Notes under the pieces: generated by a model
Databases searched by the model: none
Seen by the model: the letters and a program-made list of their open reading frames with translations, nothing else
What the model was told of the DNA's origin: nothing
DNA from: Fictibacillus sp. FJAT-27399
Lineage (GTDB): Bacteria > Bacillota > Bacilli > Bacillales > Fictibacillaceae
Length of the DNA: 64,000 bases
Assembly (NCBI RefSeq): GCF_001510655.1
Contig: NZ_LMVC01000004.1
Coordinates: forward strand, 209,459-273,458
Reading direction: 5' to 3'
Shown here: piece by piece, positions 53,953-62,306 of the stretch
Numbering within the stretch: position 1 is the stretch's first letter
Layout of the letters: each line of letters opens with the position of its first letter
Program-made: the position numbers and the translations under genes

Positions 53953-54111
53953 TGCACATTGATTCAATTCGTTTAGTTTTTGGTCTAGCAGCTGGCTTAA
54001 CTGTACAAGAAGCGGGTCTGCAAGGTTGTTTACGCGGGTGCTCATTACGTACATAGTTAAGCGGATGGCATCGATCTCAAGTTTTAATTTTATTATATTT
54101 TGATGAGTCAT
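53950..54111 (-). CDS. Spo0E-like aspartyl-phosphate phosphatase
   Basis: A 53-residue helical-hairpin protein. The ATG at 54111 lies seven bases after AGGGGGA; another ATG two codons upstream is too close to that site. MYVMSTRVNNLADPLLVQL ends in SQLLDQKLNEL, which matches the SxxLDxxI-type motif of Spo0E family phosphatases that dephosphorylate Spo0A~P and so delay sporulation. Two helices of equal length are expected. It is a single gene with its own terminator and was found by translating the region directly. Confidence 0.8.
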   Translation of the reverse strand: MTHQNIIKLKLEIDAIRLTMYVMSTRVNNLADPLLVQLSQLLDQKLNELNQCA

Positions 54112-54117
54112 ATCCAT

Positions 54118-54445
54118 TCCCCCTATACAGAAAAATGTTTTATAACTTCACGTCCAGGTCACTATCACTATATATTCCCATTTTATACTAGATATAGGAC
54201 AGTGTCTATTTAATTTTCTCAATATATAGTATATTTTTTGACAATTTTGATAGTTTTTACGAGAAAAGTGAAGAATCACATTTCTTTGTTTGTTTTTGTA
54301 AAAAAATGTCCCGGGAAATGTGCAAGAATCCACCAACCGATTTGACCTCGATAAAAATTATTTTTTGAAAATCCTAGATGAATAAACAAGCTTATTTTCC
54401 TTTCCTGAATATACTGTCAATAGCTATCGGAAAGGAGTGGTTGGA
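54118..54445. other. AT-rich intergenic region between divergent genes
   Basis: It contains the upstream regions of the Spo0E-like gene (minus) and the CHRD gene (plus). TATAGT and TATACT hexamers occur but no convincing -35 partner. ATTGTCAAA on the minus strand near 54237-54245 has one mismatch to the Spo0A box; alone this is weak. No further gene seen. Confidence 0.4.
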
Positions 54446-54859
54446 TTGTTGTTGAAAAATTTTTTATGCAGGTTAAAAGGCGACCAAGTAGTTCCCCCTG
54501 TTGGCACCCGGGCATCAGGCACCACAGAATTTGTCCTCAGCTCCAATGGAACCAAGCTGCACTATCGGCTTCAGGTTAATAATTTAAGGAAGTTAACTCA
54601 AGCGCGCATTCATTTAGGACAACCAGGGAAAAACGGTCCCGTTACCGCTTATCTTCTTGGCTCTATAAAACCTGGCATCAGCTTAAATACAGGGATTGTA
54701 ACAGGGAGCATAACCAGTAATGATTTAATTGGACCACTTCAAGGAATGCCCTTGTCTAGGCTTGTGGAAGAGATCATCGAAGGAAATGCTTATGTGAATG
54801 TTTATTCGGAGTTTAGTCCGGGCGGGGAACTGCGCGGCCCAATCGAGCCGATCAAATAA
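54446..54859 (+). CDS. CHRD domain protein
   Basis: A 137-residue protein that is almost entirely one CHRD domain: RLKGDQVVPPVGTRASGTTEFVL at the start, QARIHLGQPGKNGPVTAYLLG in the middle and GNAYVNVYSEFSPGGELRG at the end. No signal peptide. The role in bacteria is unknown. A TTG at 54446 is eight bases after AAAGGAG; GTG at 54437 overlaps that site. The nearest neighbour is a Spo0E-like gene, divergent. Confidence 0.88.
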   Translation: MLLKNFLCRLKGDQVVPPVGTRASGTTEFVLSSNGTKLHYRLQVNNLRKLTQARIHLGQPGKNGPVTAYLLGSIKPGISLNTGIVTGSITSNDLIGPLQGMPLSRLVEEIIEGNAYVNVYSEFSPGGELRGPIEPIK

Positions 54860-54905
54860 GGAATACGAACGGCGTAGCTTCGAATAGCTAGGCTGTTTTA
54901 TTTTT

Positions 54906-54979
54906 GGTGCCTTTTTGGTGCCAGGCACCGCTCTTACACAAGTGTCAAAACGTGGTGCCTGGCACCACAAAGAGGGCAC
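54906..54979. repeat. GGTGCC tripartite palindrome, copy 9, nested
   Basis: The inner unit (54917-54966) has the hybrid centre TTACACAAGTGTCAAAA. An outer GGTGCC (54906-54911) and outer GGCACC (54974-54979) lie on both sides through short duplications (TTTTTGGTGCC twice; GGCACCACAAAG twice), so the stem is extended on both flanks. Confidence 0.88.
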
Positions 54980-55095
54980 CACAAAGTGCACATAGAAACC
55001 ACGTACAAGACACCACCGAGAAAATGACAGTATTTTATGGCATAATAGACACATTGATCTACAAAAACTGACGGATTCTGAAAGGAGCTGTTGAG

Positions 55096-55377
55096 ATGGA
55101 TCCGCGATTTAAAATATCCAATCGGGAAGCGCTGATGGGCATCGGGCTAGCCGTTCTGAACTTTATCTGGTGGTACGCATTTGCCTACGGGCTTGGCGGT
55201 AAACCGGTTAAGGAGTATCACTACATATGGGGTTTGCCGGCATGGTTCTTCTACAGCTGTGTCGCCGGTTTTATTGTGTTTTCTATTTTGGTATACATCA
55301 TGGTCAAATTTTTCTTCAAAGACGTCCCTTTTGAAGGTGAACCTGAACGGCAGAACCTAAAGGAGGAGCAGCGATGA
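55096..55377 (+). CDS. YhdT family small membrane protein
   Basis: A 93-residue protein with two helices (about 15-35 and 50-73), matching the YhdT/DUF997 family that accompanies sodium/pantothenate symporters. LNFIWWYAFAYGLG and WGLPAWFFYSCVAGFI are the conserved segments. The ATG follows AAAGGAGCTG. Its stop overlaps the symporter start by four bases (ATGA). Confidence 0.9.
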   Translation: MDPRFKISNREALMGIGLAVLNFIWWYAFAYGLGGKPVKEYHYIWGLPAWFFYSCVAGFIVFSILVYIMVKFFFKDVPFEGEPERQNLKEEQR

Positions 55378-56828
55378 ACTGGGAAGTGGTCATTCCTTTA
55401 CTTGCCTTTTTGATCGGAATGTTTGTCGTCGGAATCTATACCTCCCGCCAGGTACAGAGTGGTTCGGGGTTTTTACAGGACTATTTCCTGGGAGGCAGGC
55501 ACCTCGGGGGCTTCGTTCTAGCCCTTACGATGGTAGCGACTTACGGAAGTGCGAGCAGCTTTATTGGCGGGCCCGGCATCGCGTATAAGCTCGGCCTTGG
55601 CTGGGTGCTGCTGGCGATGGCGCAGCTTGTGACCGGATATTTTACCCTTGCTGTTCTGGGGAAAAAGTTTGCGATTGTCGCCAGGAAGATCGACGCAGTC
55701 ACGCTTATTGATTTTCTAAAAGCACGCTATGAAAACAAATGGGTCGTTATTTTTTCCGCGGCAAGCATCAGCATCTTCTTGTTCTCTGCAACGGCTGCGC
55801 AGTGGGTAGGCGGCGGCCGGCTCATCGAGTCATTCACTGGTGTTTCCTACCCTGTGGCACTGCTGATTTTTTCGTTTTCCGTTCTTGTTTATGTCATAGC
55901 GGGCGGCTTTCGTGCAGTCGTAATCACGGATACCCTAATGGGAATCGTCATGTTTATCGGAACGCTCGTTATACTCGCGGGAACCATTATAGCTGGCGGA
56001 GGTGTTCCTCATATCATCTCAACGCTCGCTGCTGAAAATCCGAACTTGATCTCACCTTATGGAGCAGACAAGTCTTTGACGCCGCTGTATGTTTCCTCAT
56101 TCTGGCTGCTTGTAGGGGTTGGAGTGGTCGGCCTGCCGCAGATCTCTGTCCGGGCCATGTCCTATAGGAATTCAAAAGCGATGCATCAGGCCATGATCAT
56201 CGGGACGTTTGTCGTCGGATTTATCATGCTTGGGATGCATTTGACCGGAGTGTTTGCAAGAGTTGTCATACCAGGGGTGGAAATCGGTGATAAGGTGATG
56301 CCGATGCTCGCACTGAAAGTATTGCCAGGGTGGCTTGCGGGTATCGTGCTCGCAGCACCGCTTGCTGCTGTCATGTCGACGGTGAACGCCATCCTGCTGA
56401 TCGTAAGCTCATCGATTGTTAAGGATATCTATATTAATTACATCAAACCGGAAGCCAGCCAGCAATCGGTTAAACGGCTTAGTTTTTCAGTGACTGCCAT
56501 CATCGGAATTCTGGTATTCATCATGGCTCTGAATCCTCCAGATTTGCTGATTTGGCTGAACCTGTTTTCTTTCGGAGGATTGGAAGCAGCTTTCATATGG
56601 CCTGTCGTCCTCGGTCTTTATTGGAGGAGAGGAAATGCAGCAGGTGCAGTGGGGTCCATCGTTACAGGTGTGCTTTCCTACATCCTTCTGGATACCTTTG
56701 CCCCTAATTTGTGGGGAATGCATACTGTAGTCCTGCCGGTCGTTCTTTCGCTTGCGGCGTACATTCTTTTGAGTTTAGTTTCAAAAAACAGCCCTCAATC
56801 ATCCTTGGTAAAACAAGGAATCATCTAA
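55374..56828 (+). CDS. panF: Sodium/pantothenate symporter
   Basis: An SSS-family importer for pantothenate, 484 residues and about 13 helices. DYFLGGRHLGGFVLALTMVATYGSASSFIGGPG is the family N-terminal region, and WVGGGRLIESFTGVSYP and GLPQISVRAMSYRNSKAM match PanF closely. The YhdT gene just upstream strengthens the assignment. The start at 55374 follows AAGGAGGAGC. A GGTGCC-type palindrome terminates the transcript. Confidence 0.93.
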   Translation: MNWEVVIPLLAFLIGMFVVGIYTSRQVQSGSGFLQDYFLGGRHLGGFVLALTMVATYGSASSFIGGPGIAYKLGLGWVLLAMAQLVTGYFTLAVLGKKFAIVARKIDAVTLIDFLKARYENKWVVIFSAASISIFLFSATAAQWVGGGRLIESFTGVSYPVALLIFSFSVLVYVIAGGFRAVVITDTLMGIVMFIGTLVILAGTIIAGGGVPHIISTLAAENPNLISPYGADKSLTPLYVSSFWLLVGVGVVGLPQISVRAMSYRNSKAMHQAMIIGTFVVGFIMLGMHLTGVFARVVIPGVEIGDKVMPMLALKVLPGWLAGIVLAAPLAAVMSTVNAILLIVSSSIVKDIYINYIKPEASQQSVKRLSFSVTAIIGILVFIMALNPPDLLIWLNLFSFGGLEAAFIWPVVLGLYWRRGNAAGAVGSIVTGVLSYILLDTFAPNLWGMHTVVLPVVLSLAAYILLSLVSKNSPQSSLVKQGII

Positions 56829-56834
56829 TATTTT

Positions 56835-56885
56835 GGTGTCAGGCACCTCCATTACACAAGTGTGTAATGCGCGGTGCCTGACACC
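56835..56885. repeat. GGTGCC tripartite palindrome, copy 10, with compensatory change
   Basis: The left arm GGTGTCAGGCACC and right arm GGTGCCTGACACC both differ from the standard at the same paired position, turning a C-G into a T-A pair. The centre is TTACACAAGTGTGTAA. Eight T follow. Confidence 0.9.
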
Positions 56886-57004
56886 ATTTTTTTTACACAT
56901 TTTTCCCATCAGTAATTTTTGGATTTTACTGCACCCTAAAAGAAGATATTCCAATTACATAGTGAATTCACACCCCATTAACTTGAAAAGGAGAATCCAA
57001 ACAG

Positions 57005-57514
57005 ATGCCAAAAGTAAAACTAATGTTTTTCTTTATCATTCCGCTGTGTACGGCTGCTGTTTTGCTCGAAACGCCATTTAAGGAGGTAGAGGCTTCACCG
57101 GTTTTCCGGATACCGTTTCCAGAAGGACAAGTTTGGATCGGTCAAACGAGAATGAACCATAACCCTCAAAATGCCGTCGATCTAAACCGGTTGTATGATG
57201 AGGGAGATACGGTGATCGCTTCAGCTGCTGGAAAAGTAGTTAAAGTTAAAAATCTAGGAAACCGCAGTTATGGAAGATACATTGTTATTGATCATGGCGG
57301 AGGCTGGCAGACTTTATACGGACATTTGAGTGCCATAAATGTTTTTGTCGGAAAGAAGGTTACGCAGGGCCAAAAGATTGGAGCGGTTGGAAGCACGGGA
57401 GGTTCTACAGGAGCGCATCTTCATTACGAACAACGATACAACGGGAAGGCTGAGAGAATCAGATGGAACGGGCACAGCATCTTTTATTGGGGAAGCAAAA
57501 CATATAAGAGCTAA
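57005..57514 (+). CDS. Secreted M23 family metallopeptidase
   Basis: A wall-acting zinc endopeptidase of LytM fold, 169 residues. A signal segment (about 1-30, MFFFIIPLCTAAVLL) is followed directly by the M23 domain. The His/Asp pair in NHNPQNAVDLNR, GHLSAINVFVGKKV and HLHYEQR are all present, so the active site looks complete, unlike that of SpoIIQ. There is no separate wall-binding domain. The ATG follows AAAGGAGAATCC. Confidence 0.88.
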   Translation: MPKVKLMFFFIIPLCTAAVLLETPFKEVEASPVFRIPFPEGQVWIGQTRMNHNPQNAVDLNRLYDEGDTVIASAAGKVVKVKNLGNRSYGRYIVIDHGGGWQTLYGHLSAINVFVGKKVTQGQKIGAVGSTGGSTGAHLHYEQRYNGKAERIRWNGHSIFYWGSKTYKS

Positions 57515-57522
57515 GAGGGAGA

Positions 57523-57572
57523 GGTGCCAGGCACCGACCTTAAGGCACCGACATTACCGGCACCGACATTAC
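57523..57572. repeat. Degenerate GGTGCC element with tandem GGCACCGACATTACC
   Basis: One standard arm (57523-57535) is followed by three direct repeats of about 15 bp (GGCACCGACCTTAA, then GGCACCGACATTACC and CGGCACCGACATTACC). The right arm and centre are missing. Confidence 0.8.
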
Positions 57573-57639
57573 CTCTTGCTACATTGCTAAAATAAGGTAA
57601 AATTATAGATGGATTTACATATTTTTGCACGGAGGGACA

Positions 57640-59077
57640 ATGAAAAATAAGTTAAAGAAGACGCTGGCAACGGTCCTGCTGGCAGTATTGTTATTGCTGC
57701 TTTTTTCAATCTCTGCTGAAGCGTATGACCAGGAAATGCTGGACCGCAAACTCAGTTCGTTTTCAAAGGAAAACAGTGACTTCCGCCTTTCTGTCAGCTG
57801 CAGACAATGAAACAACCGGCATTCACGACCGCCAGATTATCGTTAAATTAAAAAATAGACAGTTTGCTGCTGCGCTTGCGAAAAGCTACAGAATCAAGAA
57901 CACATCTGCCAACTTGCAGAAGGAAAATATATATACGATCGAGCTGCCGCATACAGCTAACTATCAGGCTGCACTGGACAGGATTCGCAATTCTCCATTG
58001 GTAGAAGCCGCTGAACCGAATTTTACTTTCACAGCATTTTCTAAGCCGAATGACAAGCTCTATGCCAGACAATGGTCACTGCCAAGAATGGGGGTGCCGC
58101 GTGCCTGGGACAACCTTAAGGCAGCAAAAAAACATTCAAAAGTGACCGTCGCTGTTTTGGATTCAGGCGTTCAACACAGCAGGAGCAACACTGTTTGACT
58201 TTTTATATGGGCTGAAGTACGCCATCAGCCAAAAGCCGGATATCATCAACATCAGCATGGGGAGCACAAATTACAGCCAGTTTGTATATGAAATGATTTT
58301 AACCGCATACTCCAAAGGAATCCTAGTGGTTGCGGCGTCAGGAAACGAGCATATGAAGGTCAGTTATCCCGCTGCCTACCCAGAAGTACTAGCGGTTGGA
58401 TCTACCGATGAAAAAGATCGTGTCTCCGATTTTTCGAACTATGGACCGCGGCTTGATCTTTCCGCGCCGGGAGAGAATATCTGGGCCACCAATCGAACCG
58501 GCTCGTTTGAATCGGTTAACGGGAGGTCATTCTCTGCCCCTGCAGTAAGTGGAGTGGCTTCACTTCTATAAAGCAAGCATCCCGATTATTCGCCCTGTCA
58601 AATTGAATATTTGCTAGAAAAAAATGCAACCAGGCTGCCTGCTTATAAAGATTATTGGAACATCGTTGCTGGCTATGGAAGGGCAAGAGCTGACAGAGCG
58701 CTCTCTGATAAGCTTCCAAAAATCATAGCAGACGCAGGCAACAGCAGGGGGAAGGCAAAATCTATCAAGCTGGGCAAGACATACAGCGACCGCTATCATA
58801 TGCCGATGGACAGTGACTGGTTTAAATTTTCCTCAAGCAAAAAAATGACGGTAAAGGTGGAACTGAGCGGAGTTTCCGGAATGGACGGCTCAGTCTGGAT
58901 GGATCATATCATTAAGGGAGAGCCTGCCGATGCCAGAAGGACAAACGACAGAGGATTGAACGGCACTGAGTCCTTTACGTTACCGTGTTGCCTGGAACAT
59001 CCTATCTGCAAATTTACGAAGAAAACAATCATTGGAGTACGCAAAGCTATAAACTGTCGATAACTCAAGTGAAATAA
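57640..59077 (+). pseudogene. Subtilase pseudogene
   Basis: Remains of a secreted S8 protease broken in at least four ways. A signal peptide (MKNKLKKTLATVLLAVLLLL) runs into a frameshift near 57790. The propeptide and catalytic Asp (VTVAVLDSGV) follow. About 100 residues including the catalytic His are deleted near 58180, with a second frame change. The Ser region (GRSFSAPAVSG) is kept but altered, and a TAA interrupts at 58569-58571. A last frameshift near 58985 separates the end, VTVLPGTSYLQIYEENN to a stop at 59075-59077. The tail after the protease domain resembles a bacterial pre-peptidase C-terminal domain. Confidence 0.85.
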
Positions 59078-59131
59078 AGCAACGGAGCCAAAACTGCCGC
59101 TGCTTTTTTATGTCTAAAAAGGAGAGAAATG

Positions 59132-59701
59132 ATGAGCCTTAGAAATCAGAAAGATGTCGAGCGTTTCCTTGAAAATGATCCATGGTTGATGGAGATATTA
59201 AAAGCGGTCAAGACGCTGCAGCTGCCCGATTGGTGGGTATGTGCGGGAGCGATCCGTTCAGCGATTTGGGATGCACTTCATGGATTTGAAAAAAAGACAC
59301 CCCTTCAAGATGTGGATGTCATTTATTTTGACCCGAAACATCCGAAAGAAAGTGAAGAAAAAATACTCGAGGATAGGCTAGGAATGCTTATGCCGGAAGT
59401 TCCCTGGTCCGTGAAAAACCAGGCGAGGATGCATGTGATCAATAATCTGCAGCCGTACGTTTCTTCAGAGGACGCTATTTCTAAATTCCCTGAAACGCCA
59501 ACGGCTCTGGGAGCGAAACTGGATGAACAGGATCGGCTCCTTATAACAGCTCCCTGCGGAATGGAAGATGTGCTTGCCATGGAAGTGAGGCCTACCCAAC
59601 TTTTTAAAGAAACAAGGGAGTTTTACGCCATTTACGAACAACGCTTGCGAAAGAAAGATTGGACTGCTGTATGGCCGCGGGTGGCCCTCTATCAAAACTA
59701 A
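59132..59701 (+). CDS. Nucleotidyltransferase family protein (DUF925)
   Basis: A 189-residue protein of the NTP_transf_6 type. WWVCAGAIRSAIWDALHG is the G-loop region, and LQDVDVIYFDP carries the paired acidic metal ligands of the polymerase-beta superfamily; VRPTQLF is the conserved end motif. The substrate is unknown. Two adjacent ATG codons (59129, 59132) follow AAGGAGAG; the second is better spaced. It is a stand-alone gene. Confidence 0.85.
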   Translation: MSLRNQKDVERFLENDPWLMEILKAVKTLQLPDWWVCAGAIRSAIWDALHGFEKKTPLQDVDVIYFDPKHPKESEEKILEDRLGMLMPEVPWSVKNQARMHVINNLQPYVSSEDAISKFPETPTALGAKLDEQDRLLITAPCGMEDVLAMEVRPTQLFKETREFYAIYEQRLRKKDWTAVWPRVALYQN

Positions 59702-59821
59702 GCAGCAATGTGTTTATTTTCCATAGATAATCCTCCTCTCTACGTTTCACTATCCCCCAGGAATAATGTAAAATAGAAGCTGTATCTATTGTATTGGATG
59801 AAACTATGAGGGGATGTTGGT

Positions 59822-60775
59822 ATGTACGCGGAACCGATTTTTTTGCAGCCGGTATTTAAAGACCGAATATGGGGAGGAACAAAGCTAAGAGACACTTTCG
59901 GCTATCAGATTCCGTCAGAGACGACGGGTGAATGCTGGGGGATTTCTGCTCATACGAACGGTCCAAGCACTATATTGAATGGTCCGCTTAAAGGTTTGAC
60001 ACTGGACGAGGCGTGGCAAAAGCACAGGGGGCTTTTTGCCGGTCAGGAAGGTGACGACTTTCCGCTGCTCGTTAAAATTTTGGATGCAAAAACCGATCTT
60101 TCTGTTCAGGTGCATCCAGATGATGAATATGCACAGCGAGTAGAGCATGAGGCGTTTGGAAAAACCGAATGCTGGTATATCATAGATTGCGAGGAAGGAT
60201 CCGAGCTCGTTTACGGCCATTATGCAAAATCCAAGGATGAGTTTCAGGCGATGGTAGACAACGGGCAGTGGGACAAGCTTCTCCGTAAAATAAAAATACA
60301 GCCGGGTGACTTCGTGTATGTTCCGAACGGCACCATTCATGCCATCGGCGCAGGGACGATGATCCTTGAAACCCAGCAGAGCTCTGACGTAACATACAGA
60401 GTTTACGATTATGACCGTAAAGACGCTCAAGGCAACACAAGAGATCTTCATATTAAGCAATCAATTGAAGTGGCGATGATTCCCCATGAGGACGCCCACT
60501 TCCAGCCCGTTGAAAACAAACAGGGAGATCTGACAGTGAAAAAACTGATCAAAGAATCCTACTTTACCGTTTACCACTGGGCATTGAACGGCACAGCGCT
60601 GGACCTGGAGAACCCTATGTATCTTCTAGTCAGCGTTCTTGACGGAGAAGGGGAGATCGAGACGCAAAATGGGACATCTTCGTTCAAGAAGGGAGACCAT
60701 TTCATCGTTCCATCTACCGTAAAGAAATTCTCTCTTAAAGGAAACGCATCTTTCATAACATCACACAGCAGCTAA
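59822..60775 (+). CDS. manA: Mannose-6-phosphate isomerase, class I
   Basis: It interconverts mannose 6-phosphate and fructose 6-phosphate. The 317 residues form a double cupin: FKDRIWGGTKLRD at the start, zinc ligands in VQVHPDDEYAQ and the Glu of KTECWY, and GTIHAIGAGTMILETQQSSD in the middle. The length is that of the short Bacillus type (ManA, Pmi, GmuF). The ATG follows GGGGATGTTGGT. A ROK kinase gene follows, so the pair may serve mannose or fructose use. Confidence 0.95.
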   Translation: MYAEPIFLQPVFKDRIWGGTKLRDTFGYQIPSETTGECWGISAHTNGPSTILNGPLKGLTLDEAWQKHRGLFAGQEGDDFPLLVKILDAKTDLSVQVHPDDEYAQRVEHEAFGKTECWYIIDCEEGSELVYGHYAKSKDEFQAMVDNGQWDKLLRKIKIQPGDFVYVPNGTIHAIGAGTMILETQQSSDVTYRVYDYDRKDAQGNTRDLHIKQSIEVAMIPHEDAHFQPVENKQGDLTVKKLIKESYFTVYHWALNGTALDLENPMYLLVSVLDGEGEIETQNGTSSFKKGDHFIVPSTVKKFSLKGNASFITSHSS

Positions 60776-60785
60776 GAATTAACAG

Positions 60786-60888
60786 GGTGTCAGGCACCGC
60801 CATTACACAAGTGTGTAACGGCCGGTGCCTGGCACCCTCTCTTACATAAATGTCAAAAAGCGGTGCCTGGCACCAATAAGATGGCACC
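60786..60888. repeat. GGTGCC tripartite palindromes, copies 11 and 12 in tandem
   Basis: Three arms at 60786, 60824 and 60862 are evenly spaced by 38 bp; the middle arm is shared by two units. The first centre is TTACACAAGTGTGTAA, the second TTACATAAATGTCAAA. An extra GGCACC (60884-60889) extends the right side. It ends 20 bp before the next start codon. Confidence 0.9.
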
Positions 60889-60907
60889 AATAATAGGAGG
60901 AAATGGC

Positions 60908-61783
60908 ATGAGACTCGGAGCGATAGAGGCGGGAGGCACGAAGTTTATTTGCGGTATCGGTGATGAAAACGGAGAGGTTTTTGAGCGGATCAGCATACCG
61001 ACAACCACTCCGGAAGAAACGATCGGCCAGGTGGTTGATTTTTTCCGCGATAAAGAGATCAGTGCGATGGGCATCGGATCGTTCGGACCTGTTGACCTGG
61101 ACAAGAACAGCGAAACATATGGCTACATCACAAGTACTCCAAAACCGCATTGGGCACAGTACGACCTGGTTGGAGAAATTCAGAAGCACATTCACGTTCC
61201 GGTGGCTTTTGATACGGATGTGAACGCAGCCGCGCTCGGTGAACTGGAATGGGGAGCAGCGAAAGGCTTGGACTCCTGCATTTACATGACCGTCGGAACG
61301 GGCATTGGAGTCGGCGCCATCACAGAGAGCAAGCTGCTTCACGGTTTGACTCACCCCGAGATGGGACACATCTTAGTCAGACGCCATCCCGAAGATCATT
61401 TTGAAGGGAGCTGTCCGTACCACAAAGACTGTTTGGAAGGAATGGCGGCAGGGCCGGCTCTTGAAAAGAGATGGGGTCAGAAGGGCATCGAGCTTGCAGG
61501 CAAAGAAAAAGTCTGGGAATATCAGGCCCACTATCTCTCCCAGGCTCTTGTAAACTACATTCTTATTCTTTCTCCGAAGAAGATGGTTCTTGGCGGAGGC
61601 GTGATGAAGCAGGAACAGCTTTTCCCTCTCATCCGCAAAAAAGTGCTGGATACGCTCAAAGGCTATGTACAGCATCCGCAGCTTATCGAGGAAAACATTC
61701 AAGACTTTATCTTACCGCCGGGGCTGGGCGACAATGCCGGATTATGCGGTGCAATTGCCCTTGCCAAAACTCTTCAGCAATAA
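60908..61783 (+). CDS. ROK family fructokinase
   Basis: An ATP-dependent sugar kinase of 291 residues, closest to the fructokinase ScrK/GmuE type. GAIEAGGTKF is the phosphate-1 motif, GIGSFGPVDL follows, and VGTGIGVG is phosphate-2. The zinc site HPEMGHILVRRH...CPYHKDCLEG is typical of this branch. I start at ATG 60908 (AGGAGGAAATGGC before it); the longer frame from 60863 would begin inside the repeat. It adjoins manA. Confidence 0.92.
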   Translation: MRLGAIEAGGTKFICGIGDENGEVFERISIPTTTPEETIGQVVDFFRDKEISAMGIGSFGPVDLDKNSETYGYITSTPKPHWAQYDLVGEIQKHIHVPVAFDTDVNAAALGELEWGAAKGLDSCIYMTVGTGIGVGAITESKLLHGLTHPEMGHILVRRHPEDHFEGSCPYHKDCLEGMAAGPALEKRWGQKGIELAGKEKVWEYQAHYLSQALVNYILILSPKKMVLGGGVMKQEQLFPLIRKKVLDTLKGYVQHPQLIEENIQDFILPPGLGDNAGLCGAIALAKTLQQ

Positions 61784-61786
61784 TTA

Positions 61787-61827
61787 AAAGCCTTGCTCTC
61801 CATATCAGGAGGACAAGGCTTTTTTTG
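61787..61827. terminator. Bidirectional terminator between the fructokinase and YvrJ genes
   Basis: AAAAGCCTTG and CAAGGCTTTT form the stem, with TTTTT on the plus side. The convergent YvrJ gene ends three bases away. Confidence 0.8.
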
Positions 61828-61829
61828 TG

Positions 61830-61967
61830 CTATCTTTGCACCCGTTCGGCCAGGGACAGGATGGAGTGGTTCAGTGTATCCAATTTGCCTTCGATCCGGT
61901 GCAGAAGATACAGCGTCACCACCACTGGAAAGCCAACATCGCTTACGAAAGAGAGCCACGACTCCAT
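61830..61967 (-). CDS. YvrJ family protein
   Basis: A 45-residue protein from an ATG behind ATAGGAGGTTATTAAA. It begins MESWLSFVSDVGFPVVVTLY, which reads as one membrane helix (about 5-22), followed by LLHRIEGKLDTLNHSILSLAERV, an amphipathic helix. This is the YvrJ pattern. The function is unknown. It is the last gene of a three-gene set with DUF2922 and DUF1659 and was found by translating the region directly. Confidence 0.85.
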   Translation of the reverse strand: MESWLSFVSDVGFPVVVTLYLLHRIEGKLDTLNHSILSLAERVQR

Positions 61968-62039
61968 TTTAATAACCTCCTATAAGCAGGATACCCCAAC
62001 CAGCAAGACGGCCGATTGGGGTTTGTTCATACTGCGCTG

Positions 62040-62258
62040 TTATGGAAGAACGATATCGCTTGAAGTGCGGTCCGTGACGCGGGCGCCCTTCTTCTTCACA
62101 TAATCTCCGCCGTTCGAAACGAAGACTTTCTGGGCGATGATGGTATCCATGGCGGCTTTGACAGCGGCCGGATCCACTGGTTCTTTCGGAGCATCAAGGG
62201 AAATCGTCACCATTTTGTCCTGTTCGTTAAGGAACTGCAATTCCAACGTTTTAGCCAT
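62040..62258 (-). CDS. DUF2922 protein
   Basis: A 72-residue protein: AKTLELQFLNEQDKMVTISLDAPKEPVDPAAVKAAMDTII with the typical DUF2922 beginning, then GDYVKKKGARVTDRTSSDIVL. The function is unknown. It follows the DUF1659 gene by 48 bp. A hairpin (ACCCCAA/TTGGGGT at 61992-62022) without a T run separates it from yvrJ. The ATG follows AAAGGAGGAT. Confidence 0.9.
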   Translation of the reverse strand: MAKTLELQFLNEQDKMVTISLDAPKEPVDPAAVKAAMDTIIAQKVFVSNGGDYVKKKGARVTDRTSSDIVLP

Positions 62259-62306
62259 ATTAGTATCCTCCTTTCCATAGAATCATGCCTGGTTTTTCAT
62301 AGTCTT

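Noticed and set aside
54237-54245. Spo0A binding box near the Spo0E-like gene
   Set aside because: Single AT-rich match with one mismatch in a region of over 70% A+T; not distinguishable from chance.
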